A DNA stretch of 64,000 bases. Source: Oopsacas minuta. Lineage: Eukaryota > Porifera > Hexactinellida > Lyssacinosida > Leucopsacidae. This document shows, in pieces, positions 36,638 through 47,103 of this stretch (its first letter is position 1; every line of letters begins with the position of its first letter). The stretch covers positions 204,197 through 268,196 of the forward strand of contig JAKMXF010000332.1 in assembly GCA_024704765.1 (NCBI GenBank). The letters run 5' to 3'. Made by a program: the position numbers and the translations under genes. Below the pieces are notes generated by a model. The model was not told the DNA's origin. It did no database searches and saw nothing but the letters and a program-made list of their open reading frames with translations.

Positions 36638-37262
36638 TACATAAGAGATAAGACAGGGTATTTGACATTTGAAATGTCCCAAGGGGTGTGAAATTTGAAA
36701 AATCTTCGTATCAATTAATGGACAAACGATAGAAATAGACTTTGATTACATTAAAATTGAAGATAAAAATCTAACCAGAATATATATGTGAATCCTTATA
36801 GTTTCATAACTTCTGCTGCATACTGAGAGGTACATAACAACTAAATGCATCAACTCGTAACTCTACAAATTAAGACTATACAAGGATTATATAATCTAAT
36901 AATTTGATTATTCATTTCTACTCGAAATTTCAAACATTTATTATGTTTAATCTATTTTGGAATAGACACCAAATACTATGACATAATCAAAATACTTAGC
37001 ATATTCTATAATTCATTGAGTAATTCCTAATGAGTCAACTAAGATCAAACAGTTGATATTGCAGTAATCTGTTATGCGTTACTATTGTTACAATGGATCA
37101 GAAGGTTTCATTAAATTTGTGTGCTTAGTACAAATCTAATAGAGACTCGACTTCAACAAGACCGCTTTAAAACCTAATTATCTCAGAATGTTCAACTATT
37201 TGAACTTAATATTTTAAACACATAAATTCCATGCCCATGATTTCAGAAAAAATATGATTACG

Positions 37263-37655
37263 TAACTTAATATGCTTATTGTAGCATAGTGATATCCTCC
37301 TTTGTTTAGATTTTTGCTCTTCTTTGGTATTTTTGCATTTATTGATGTATTTGGTGTTTCATATTCTTCTCTTATTTTCATTGTTTCAATTTTTTCTGAA
37401 TTGTCTTTTCTGATATTCTTTCATATTAGATTTCACTGTGAGGGGGCATGATTTTTCTCAAATTGTGGCGTGCTCGTATTGGCTTGCACTCTCTAATAAT
37501 CGTATGCCCAAACTTCGCTGGAATATCTTTTGACTCTCTGGCTCTGTCTATTGCAACTTCATCTGACCTACTGTCTGCTCTTTGTGCTTGTGTGACTCTT
37601 CTCCACATTTGCATCATTGAGATCAATCAGGATCGATCACACTAACTCAAAATAC
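37263..37655. other. unassigned sequence right of MULE copy 2
   Basis: A minus-strand frame at 37426-37626 (66 codons, rich in Arg, Lys and Glu) ends HNLRKIMPPHSEI and looks more protein-like than its neighbours. I cannot place it in a family. A plus-strand frame overlaps it. Confidence 0.25.
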
Positions 37656-37660
37656 GAATC

Positions 37661-38105
37661 CAGGGTGGGCAAACTACAGCCCCCGGGCCTGGTCCAGTTC
37701 GCCTTGCTTAAATTTTCTGACTGCTCTAATTATTTGATCACTGTCTTACTCTTCCTTCGCATTCGGAATTTTTGTCCCATTGAGAATTTTATTAAGTGAT
37801 CTAGGAGATGTATAAATGACACAAAGTGAACCTTCCGCGATACCTTCCTGACCTATCAATGAATTTGTTCTAGTTTTTATTCCTAATCCTGTCTTGGTAC
37901 TGCTTTGAAATTACAAGAATCAGCTGCATTGCTCTCATTAACAATATTAGTGAAATATTATGTATAATTATTGTTTCCATTACAATTATCTAGGAGAGTT
38001 TCTGTAAAAATTAGAACATGGAAAGTAGTCGTTGGCTAATGCGGCCCGAATCAAAATTTGGAATTAGAATGCAAGCCGCGCAGAAAAATGTATGCCACCC
38101 CTGGG
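37661..38105. repeat. short hAT-like non-autonomous element
   Basis: The left end CAGGGTGGGCAAACTACAG and the right end GTATGCCACCCCTG are roughly inverse. GC-rich blocks lie inside both ends (CCCCCGGGCCTGGTCC and GCGGCCCG). The flanks TACGAATC (37653-37660) and TACTAATC (38106-38113) form a possible 8-bp duplication with one mismatch, if two extra G are allowed at the right end. It could instead be the left part of the hAT whose gene follows. Confidence 0.45.
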
Positions 38106-38499
38106 TACTAATCACTAACAAGGTAATTAATTACTTTAGTTTACTAATGTTCTTCATTCCGTAATTTTGTATATTTATTTAATTGCCCGCATATTTTAGG
38201 ATTACCTAGGGATATTATCTTAATGGTTAGCTTCATGATCTCAACTTTTCGTTTTTTGATGCTTTGATTCACAAGATGTCTGTTAGTGCTAAAACTTCTA
38301 AATCTATGCAGAGGATCCATTTGCAAAAGGGTTCTATTCTTGTAATAAACCTAACAAGGGACAAACTATTTAAAGTGGAACAACAACTCCTGCAACATGA
38401 AGTCTATTGTCAGAAGTGGTTTCGCTAGAAGTTCCCATTTGAAATGTACAGTAAATTTCTCTTGTTCAGATGAAGAGTTTTAAGTGAGTTTTAGGATTG

Positions 38500-39760
38500 C
38501 CAAATTAGCTATTTCAAAGGGAGCATCAATATTAGCATCTAGTATTGCTAAGTGGTACATTGTTGCCTCAACAATACAACAAGCTTATTATAAATGGAGA
38601 AATCTGTGATTTTTTCACTCTTGCACCACAAATATGCTTGTCAATTGATGTTTTGTTCAAACAGACAAATGCGAACTTATTTTGGAGTGACGAGTCACTT
38701 TATTATTGAGTTTAAATTGTAGAGTGTCATGTTTACGACGATCTCATTGGTCACACGCGTTGAATATATTCTCCAACATTTTGAGGAGATATTGTCATTA
38801 TTGGTATCAATGGTAGACTAGTGATATGAAGAAAGCTTTCTGTCTCCTTGATGTTTGTGTTACTGGGGATCAAGATGATATTGATGGGAATGAAAATTAT
38901 GATAAGGAGGAACCAATATTGATTTTTGGACGGATGAACTGTCATTTCAACTCCACTTTAAAGTTATATGTCATCACTTATGTTTCGATCACACATGGCA
39001 ACTTGTTGTTAAAGATGGCCTGAAAAATGCAATACAGATTCAAGAGTATTGGAAAAATCTTTCATGTGACTCACTCATCCCAATCCTGTGACCTCTTCGA
39101 AAATGATCTGAAATTCAGGTGGCTAATGCGACAAGATGGAACTCTCAACTAACATGATTACATCATTACTTCTATCTGACTCAAATATGCAGATCCTTGA
39201 TTTACCCGTACACACAATGCTTTTCTGAAATTGGCGCCAAACATCTGATCGAAATCCAAGGTGAGAACCAAGTGAGAGCTAGTTTACCAGTGATTCGTGG
39301 ACTCCGAAATGGGATTACTAAATTGGAAATCACATATACATCTCCATTTGTGACAGTCCTCAAATTATCTCTTAATTCCTCCCTTTCGTATTTTGAAGTG
39401 CTTTCACTTGGCTGTTGCACTTGACCCAAGATGGAAGCTAGATTGGTGTACAAATGAGGAGTCCGCAAGATTGAAGAATTTTATAATTGAAAAAGTAACC
39501 TGCAACAAGAGTTATAGATGTGGATTCCACTATGAATTTGTCAAATTCTTTCGAAACTTCACCAGTCCCTAAAATGCCCCCGTCAGTTCGAATTCATCCA
39601 GTCGTCTCCTAATCCCAGTCAAACCTCTGATGCAGACATTGACCTCAAATCTCAAAAGCAGAGTGAAGATTATTTCACCAAGCCCTGCTTAGTTGGTGTT
39701 ACAGATCCTTTGAATTTTGGAAAGTAAATCAATACAAGTATTCAGAATTAGCACATCTTG
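38500..39760 (+). pseudogene. hAT transposase, 5' part, interrupted by the MULE
   Basis: Recognisable blocks in changing frames are VANATRWNSQL near 39118, then GENQVRASLPVIRGLRNGI near 39262. AVALDPRWKLDWCTNEESARL follows near 39411. At the very end comes FWKVNQYKYSELAHL, just before the MULE starts at 39761. All four are typical of ZBED/GTF2IRD2-like hAT transposases. Many stops precede them. The reading frame at 39760 continues in phase at 56504, on the other side of the MULE. Confidence 0.75.
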
Positions 39761-40208
39761 ACGAGTGTGAAGTTGGCTGAATATTCGACTAGCAGTACTT
39801 CAACCATTAATTTGACCAACTTCCCATAGTCAGAATGTAAATATTATTAGGCCATTCGAAAGAAGAGATACGGACGTTTCTGAGAATATATTTATATTTT
39901 ATAAACTTTCATTTTTTCTATTAGAAATTGGTGTAATTTAACCAGTAGTAGTTCACTTATGAATTTAGTATACTTAAACAAATATTTTTCCTGAAGTCAT
40001 GGGCATGTATTCCTGCTGTATGGACGTTTATGTGTTTGAAATATTATGGTAAAATAAGCAAAACTTTTTGAGAGATTTACATTTGAAAACTGGCTTGTTA
40101 GAATCGAGTCTCTATTAGATTTGTACTAAGCACACCAATTTAATGAAACATTCTAATCAATTCTAACTATAGTAACGCATTTAGATTACTGCAATATCTA
40201 CTGTTTGA
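39761..40208 (+). repeat. left TIR of the MULE
   Basis: This sequence is almost identical to the reverse complement of 56137-56494 plus 50086-50172. Related, more diverged TIR copies start at 31194 and lie at about 36780-37262. The GTAC at 40123-40126 is the unoccupied counterpart of the Ginger-type target site. Confidence 0.85.
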
Positions 40209-41248
40209 CCTCAGTTGACTCATTATGAATTACTCAAAGATCAGAATATACTTTCAATTAATGCCATAGCATTTACTTTCCATATATTCCAAAATAGATT
40301 AAATAATAATCAAAGTTTACATGTCTAGTAGAAATGAATAATTCGGAATTATTGCTAAATTTCAATGACTTAATCAACTAATGTTAGATGTACCATGAAA
40401 TCATTCTAATAATATACATATTCACATGATAACTTCCCCATTTGAAATACAAAACACTGTTGCTGAAGTATAAACTTCTTGAAATAGTCCTTTGGAATTT
40501 GTATCAATATTATCTTATATTTCATCCATTCATTGACAAACTCTTTTATTTTTATCACTTTCATCAAAAAATCTTTCACGATTCTACAATTCCAAACTCT
40601 AATATAAGTCATATTGACTTGGATTTGTTGTCTATTTTCAATATACAGTTTTTCTCGAAAAGTACGCCGGGACTATTATATATTTCGAGGTTCCTTCAAG
40701 GGGGCGATTATTCGAAGAAGGGCTACCTACTATTCAAGGAAAAAGGTATCTAAATTCTTCCCTATATCAAAGATTGTATTATTTTCTCCACATTTAGAAT
40801 CATACTTTCGTTTCGACCCTCCTTCAATGGAACCAAATAGTTTCATTACTTAAGTGGAATCAATATTTCAAAATGTAACTTTCTTTCTTCCTATTTAAAT
40901 TATTTCCGTCTCATCAGAACACACGCTTGATGTGTAATAATCAATTGCTATAACGAAAGTTGAATTTATCTTAGCACGTTTTCTGGTGAGTACGGCGCAT
41001 ATAGTATTTTTATGTCCCTTTTTTAGTTCCACGAGACCTTTAGCTGTTACTTTTGTATATCGAATCCACTTTCAATTCATACAAACAAGTTGCGAGTTCA
41101 CTTTCTGTTGCTCCTAGCGTTAGTGATTCTATTTGGGGCATTATTTGTAAAAAACTAGATGGCCGCAATAATCCTGCTCAACTAAAATCTATTTATTTGA
41201 AATGGAGAAATAATTCACACAATATACGTGTGTTATTCGAGCGAATAA

Positions 41249-43504
41249 CACAACTCAACAAGATTTCTCATCAGAGATCACATACATTTATCTTAGCATA
41301 CTTTTGAATGCTGAACTCGAATCTGCAATCAGAATTTCTCTAGCACGTCTAGTTGTTCTGAAATCCAATATCCATTTTTCAATAGTATAGTATTACCTAG
41401 TTACTAAATTGCTATATGATCATGCCTATTTTTATCCAATTATCTGGAATATAAATGACTTTACTTATTTGAAATCAAGTAAATCAAATTATAAACATGC
41501 ATCGTAATTGTAAAACTCATCTCGACAATTTTTGTTACGTTTGTGGTCATTTTTGCGTAAAATCACAAAGACGGCCAATCACAAATCAATTAAAGAACAT
41601 ATACAAATTGACTTCGAATGTCCACTTGGTGACCAAGACAAGTCGTGGGCACCACATGTTATATGCACTTCTTGTTCAAGTGGACTACGTGATTGGTTGA
41701 ACAAAAGGAAAGTTTCAATGCCATTTGCAATACCCATGGTCTGGAGGGAACAGAAATATCACCTGGATGATTGTTACTTTTGCCTTATCGACATTACAGG
41801 ATTCTCAGCCAAGAATAAGCACGCTCTTGTTTACCCAGACTTGGATTCTGCTCGCAGGCCAATTCCACACGACATCTCATTACCAATCCCAATTCCCAAG
41901 CCACAGCAAATTAAAATCGGGTCTGATATGGTGGAAGATCTTCATCCAGATTCAACAGATGCTAATTATGTCCCGGAAGATGAATTACTAGAGCCACAAA
42001 CATTTACACAGGGAGAATTGAATGACCTAGTCAGGGATCTAGACTTATCTAAAGACAAAGCTGAACTCCTTGCACCCAGGCTCAAACAGAAAAACCTACT
42101 CGACAAAGATGTCCTAGTATCCCACTATCGCAAGCGAAATTTCGATCTCGCTCAATACTACACCACTGATGGTCCACTGTGCTATTGTAATGATATCGAA
42201 GACTCTATGCAAACCTATTACAAGAACATTCTTCCTCTGATAGGCGCCTTTTCATTGACTCATCAAAACACAGTTTGAAAGCTGTTCTGTTGCATAACGG
42301 AAATCTAAAGCCTGGCGTTCCAATTGCTCACTCCGTCTATCTCAAAGAAACCTTCGTCAATTTGCAGGAAGTTTTGGAGGCAATACAGTATAGAACACAT
42401 ATATGGAATATCTGCGGTGATCTTAAGATAATCGGGCTATTGATGGGCTTGCAACAAGGTTTTACAAAGTATTGTTGTTTCCTATGTCTATGGGACAGCC
42501 GATCAACTGGTGAACATGATAAAAAATGTGATTGGCCGAAAAGAACCTATGAAGTGGGGAAAACCAATTTACAGCATTCGCTATTGGTAGATCCAAACAA
42601 AGTTTTCTTACCACCACTTCATACTAAACTTGGATTATTGAAAACATTCGGATTTCTGCATTTAGTAGGCAAATTTCCGAAACTAAGCGAGGCAAAGTTA
42701 AAAGAGGGAGTATTTGTAGGACCACAAATCAGACAAGTATTCAGAGACCCAGATTTCGAGAAGACATTATCCGAATTAGAAATGAGTGCTTGGAATCCTT
42801 TCAAATGGGTTTGTGAAAACTTTTGGGCAACAAGAAGTCGTCCAACTACAGAGAAGGAGTGGAAACCTTGCTCAACGCATACAAGAAGATGGGCTGTCGC
42901 ATGTTGCTAAAACTTCACCTCTTGCACTCTCACCTTTATTTTCTCCCTGAGAACCTTGGTGCTGTGAGTGATGAACAGAGTGAGAGTTTCCACCAAGACA
43001 TACAGGAGATGGAAACCCGGTACCAAGGTTTCTGGAATGAGGGCATGATGTCCGATTACTGTTGGAGGCTCTTCAGGAATAATCCTAACAAGATATATAA
43101 AGGAAGTCGTACTCTCAACACTTTTAATTTAGTTAGCTACCTTTATACTTCTAGATGGATATGTATTTCCCTTTAGTTTGTGAGTAGTTGATACATGCAT
43201 GAATGTGAATAATTATATGTAAGAGCTAGGATAATAACTGATATTATCTTGGCATTAATCTAAAACATCGAAACGTTGATTTATTTCAGATGGCTATCAT
43301 GTAAGAAGACAAAAGACAGCCACTGCAATAAAATAACAGGAAAAATTTAGGATTACATAAAAATCGTTGACTTGTAGATGGAAATAAAACTGGGCGTGCT
43401 GGAAAGAATCTGAAAGTAGATTTGAATTCAGCGTAAAATACTAGCTTAGAAAATGTCAATCTAATACTTGATGAGAAAATGAAGTTAAATTTTGTTGACC
43501 TGTG
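41249..43504 (+). mobile_element. orphan transposon-like element with 3-bp TAA duplication, 2256 bp
   Basis: TAA flanks both sides (41246-41248 and 43505-43507). The ends are imperfect inverted repeats: CACAACTCAACAAGATTT on the left, against the right end read in reverse, CACAGGTCAACAAAATTT. Further inverted similarity is spread over about 130 bp, including CTGAACTCGAATCTGC and CAGCACG-like segments. Deleting the element and one TAA rejoins the MULE reading frame (RVLFERI to IDLSVSPQ). The truncated MULE copy 2 also lacks it at about 33955. Ends starting CAC with a 3-bp duplication recall CACTA/CMC elements, but the gene inside is not a known CMC transposase to me. Confidence 0.7.
41497..43176 (+). 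pseudogene. orphan repetitive-family protein (putative transposase), broken
   Basis: This protein belongs to a repetitive family that I recognise from many invertebrate genomes, usually annotated as uncharacterised. A cysteine-rich N-terminus (FCYVCGHF, then HVICTSC and CYFCLIDITGFSAKNK) resembles paired zinc-binding motifs. The central part has FIDSSKHSLKAVLLHNGN, IWNICGDLKIIGLLMGLQ and CCFLCLWDSR. The C-terminal part has LKEGVFVGPQIRQVF, ENLGAVSDEQSESFHQDI and MSDYCWRLFR. Frameshifts lie near 41600, 42245 and 42820. Conserved acidic residues (D in FIDSS, D in CGDLK, E in DEQSE) could form a DDE-type site; that is inference. Its place inside TIRs with a duplication suggests it is the transposase of the element at 41249-43504. 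Confidence 0.72.
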
Positions 43505-46290
43505 TAATCGATCTATCAGTCTCGCCTCAGCCATCTATAGATTTCATACCGTGTAAATCGCTTTCTCTATGTCCACCACCTCCACAGAGTACAACCAAAT
43601 CATTGATTGTGAGTTATCGTCTCGACTCTTTCTCAATAGTGGATTTGCCATCTCTTCAAACTGCCACAATTTATCGAGATATTGTCCATTGCCTGGAATC
43701 TGCGTCTTCTTTTCATGATAATCATGAAGGAATATGTTGGGAGTCAATTGAACAGGATTTGTTAGATGATAGGCTAATGGTAATTTGGTCTTCAGCTGCA
43801 TCAGACCATCTCATTACTATGATTTGAGAGATGAGCGATACAGTATCGACCTTTGCGGATGTAATGATAGTAGTAGTTTAGTCGAATATTATTATTACAA
43901 CAATCACCAGGTTCAGTTGTGGATTGATGGTTGTAGCTTTTACCGTTATCGGAGTCCAAATTCTTACGAATGTTTTTGGGAATTTGAAAGCATTGAATTT
44001 GTAGTGTAGTTGATTCGTAAATAATTTTCCAAAAAGGTAGTATGAACATCAAGTCATTGAGCAGACAGCCATGTTGCTAATGTGGATAGTTCTACATAAA
44101 ATTGATTGTAAATCAACTATTTTGTTTGAGAATAAGTACTTGCTTCTGACCAAAGATCAGATGAGTTTATTTATTCATTAGGTAGTCAAATTGCGAGACC
44201 AGTTTTCCTGTATCGGTATTGAGGCATTTAAAGCTCTCTATACTAATTGCATTAATGCTAGGATATGCGGAATAGAAATTTCCCCGGATTGTCACCAACT
44301 CCTGGTCTGAAAATACTCTTCATCTTCGTGTTGATGAGGATTTTGAAGATGAAGATCCTATCAAATGAACAATATTATGTCAAATACAGTTAATGACCAA
44401 ATAGCCCCGTTATCTGATAAATCTCATGTATTTCTTATGACACCAGAGTCAAACGTCAATGGAGAATTTCTTCTTGAGATTGGTGAATGGGATAGTATTC
44501 ATTTTATCGATTTTCAAGGTAGAGATATGTTGAATAGAGATTGGACAGCTGTGTTTAGCAATAAAATATCTAAATTATATCCAGCATGTGTTCTTAAATT
44601 TAACAATTATTGGTTTAGAAAGTCTTCCAGCCGAAAATAAATGCGCCCTACTTTCGAGCATCTGCTGAATGCAAGTTTTCTAATTGTTACAAATTTTAGT
44701 TTTGTGTTGACGAGCTTGTAACTACGAATACAATCACAATACAATATGTAGTAAGTGGTTCACTCTCCTTGCAATAGTCTGATGGAGAGACTGTATATGC
44801 ACGTCATATATCTGGTAGTTTGCGAAAAATTTATGGAGAAAGTCTTCAGCATACATCTGTCACAAATATTTTTCAGAAACAGTTCAACTGTCAAAGTAGC
44901 TCAATGGAATATTGTAGAGGTAATTTTACTAACCTGAGGTCTCAAGAATGCTTAAGACAGATAAAAACTGAAGCTATATCATCAAATAGATTTTCTAATA
45001 ATCTAATTACAGATATTTTATCACTCAAGAATATTATCGTAACTTATTGAGTGAAAAGCCAATACCTGGTTATATTCAATATTTTGTTAAGCAACCTTTC
45101 ATTATGCATCTATATATGAAGAGGCAGATAGAGGTGTTGAAATATGTAACTAAAGATATAGTTTTGCATTTGGATGCTACAGGTTCCATTATATGTAAAC
45201 CTCAGTTTTGCACCAAATCTATTTATTACTATGCTTTAACTCTACAACATCCCGACAACCACATTACACCTATCCCTGTAGCAGAAATGATAAGTTCGGA
45301 CCAAGGAACTGGTGAGATAACCCACTTCCTTAACAAATGGTACTTGAATTCAAAGTTAATTCTACACAAAGAAATATATTCATAACAAGAGTGGAAATAG
45401 ATTACAGTTGGGCATTGATTCATAGCACATGTATCGCATTTAATAAAATTAATATTTTAGGGTATTTAGAGAGTTGTTGGAAAATGTAAATTCAGACGAA
45501 AGATCGGTTGATGTGGATGTCTTCACTGTATTTCATTTATGTTCTGCTCACGTAATGCATAAGTTGAGTCAGAACTTGTCAAAAACATTCAAAATCGATA
45601 AAACTCTAAAACAACTAATCCTGCATGTCTTTGCTGTAATTTTGAAAAGTATTACGATGAGAGAAATAAATTGACTTTTCATATTACTGTGTAATGTTTT
45701 ATCTGTTAAGCATTCAACCGAAATTGTCAGTTCAAGTTTAGTAGAGTTAAACGATTTAGTGAAGGGTAAAATAGAATTACAGTTAGAAAACGAAGGAAAA
45801 TTTGAACTTGATACTGATACGAAAGAGAATCCTATCACTTATCATTGTAAATCACCATTTGGTAGACATTTCGATACTCTGAGAAAAGAAAATTGCACAG
45901 ATCATAATTCACAAAAGGCAATCGATCAAATCCATGTTATTCTCTAGAAGTTTTAGAATATCTGCTGACATATTATATGCCAATTGTACCTCTTTTGACT
46001 GGAATTATACTGTCTAAGAGCAATGAAAACCTGTGTAAGGCTAGTAATGCAAATGCAGAAAATTGGTTCAGAATACTCAAACATCCAATTTTAGAAACGA
46101 AGGTAAACCTAAGAGCTGGCGATTTTATACGTACAATGTATGAATATGTGAATGACAGAATTGATGCATTTAATTTTGGATTTCATCCTTTGGCTATCAA
46201 CATATTTAAAAGTAGGAAAAGGAAATTAGAAATACAAAATGAAGAAAATTCCAAAGAAAAATGATGTCGCAGAAGTAAATGCCAACAGAG
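43505..46290 (+). pseudogene. MULE transposase with C-x2-H signature, broken
   Basis: Coding similarity starts upstream of the orphan insertion (about 41080-41248) and resumes at 43508. Readable pieces are 43520-43830, 44365-44640, 44800-45045 and 45047-45385. The last contains IVLHLDATGSI with a candidate first catalytic aspartate. DVFTVFHLCSAHVMHKLSQ follows at about 45510-45570, giving the C-x2-H signature of MULE transposases. The block at 45977-46264 contains ANAENWFRILKHPIL and LRAGDFIRTMYEYVNDRID. Frameshifts or stops fall near 43830, 44640, 45045, 45385, 45672 and 45945. It directly precedes the OTU region and was probably one polypeptide with it. Confidence 0.75.
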
Positions 46291-46490
46291 TTACATCAAT
46301 CCTAATCTAAGTAGGGTAGATAAAGTTTTTGAAGCAATAAATGTGAATAAAACGGGTCGGAAAGTTAATAATAAGAGAAAGAATTCTGATTTTGTAATTC
46401 CACACAAAAAAAGGAATATTGGCAAAGATTCTGTAAGAAACACGAGCCCAGATGTTGTCCTCACAGTTAATAACGTTGAAATTATAACAT

Positions 46491-47103
46491 TTGGATCTAA
46501 TAGAATTGTGCACTTTAAATTGTGATCTTCCAAGTTATAATCCCATCTCCCACACAGGAAAGTTAGATATTTGTAACACGTTACTTAATGTCAGGGTAAG
46601 TCTAAGAATAAATAATATTAATAGTCAAATGAACAGGCCGTTGAATTATTATATACCTAGCAGAACTCAGTATATTCCTGGAGATGGGAACTGCTTATTT
46701 TCTTCCTTAGCATATTACGTGTCAGGTTCGCCAGATAATTCTCATATAATACGTAAATGCATTGTAGACAGTACGTCAAGTTCGCTAAAAGAAAAATGTG
46801 GAAAATTTATTACTAACAAATACCCAAATACATATAGGAACATAATAGATTATATAAATAAAACAAACATCAAAGACAATGGAGTATGGGGTGGAGATTT
46901 GGAACTATTTACAGCAGCGCTTCTATTTAAGACTGACATATGGGTGTTTATGAAAGAGACTGGAAATAGTTGGAATGTATTCTCGGCAAAGGTTCTCAGT
47001 TTGATGAGGTATTAAATTCGCCTCCCGCTAATGCTAATGGATCAATATATATTGTACATACAGGTAATCACTATGAACCTGTTTTAGAATTTTTAGACAA
47101 GAT
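46491..47103 (+). pseudogene. OTU-type cysteine protease domain of the MULE, frameshifted
   Basis: The frame 46491-47015 contains QYIPGDGNCLFSSLAYYV, the OTU catalytic box with Asp and Cys at frame residues 65 and 68. Further conserved OTU positions are in NGVWGGDLELFTAALLF. A single frameshift near 46985-46990 moves the end into another frame, where GNHYEPVLEFLDKI supplies the catalytic histidine. At 47104 a hAT inserted. Beyond it, after one duplication copy, the sequence ATAGTATAG gives two codons and a stop at about 49907-49909. OTU domains cleave ubiquitin-like linkages. Transposon-borne OTU domains occur in other elements, but what this one acts on is unknown. Confidence 0.85.

Larger units (their letters stand above)
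31194..37262. mobile_element. MULE copy 2: internally deleted, right end truncated
   Basis: The sequence from 31194 (ACGAGCGTGAAGTTGGCT) onward matches the left TIR of the MULE at 39761. The segment at about 36780-37262 matches the opposite TIR in reverse complement. The right copy stops near 37262, about 240 bp short of the terminus, so no duplication can be tested. Two Tc1/mariner insertions (31749-33038 and 35311-36637) account for 2.6 kb. Homology to the other MULE is readable at 33180-34110, but most of the coding part is missing. That includes the whole transposase core and OTU region, so this is a deletion derivative. Confidence 0.78.

Noticed and set aside
43286-43534. Open frame on the minus strand across the right end of the orphan element
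   Set aside because: It spans a transposon boundary (43504) and has no family signature, so it is a chance frame.
46291-46533. Minus-strand frame opposite the MULE coding region
   Set aside because: It is a shadow of the plus-strand transposase/OTU region, which has recognisable motifs.
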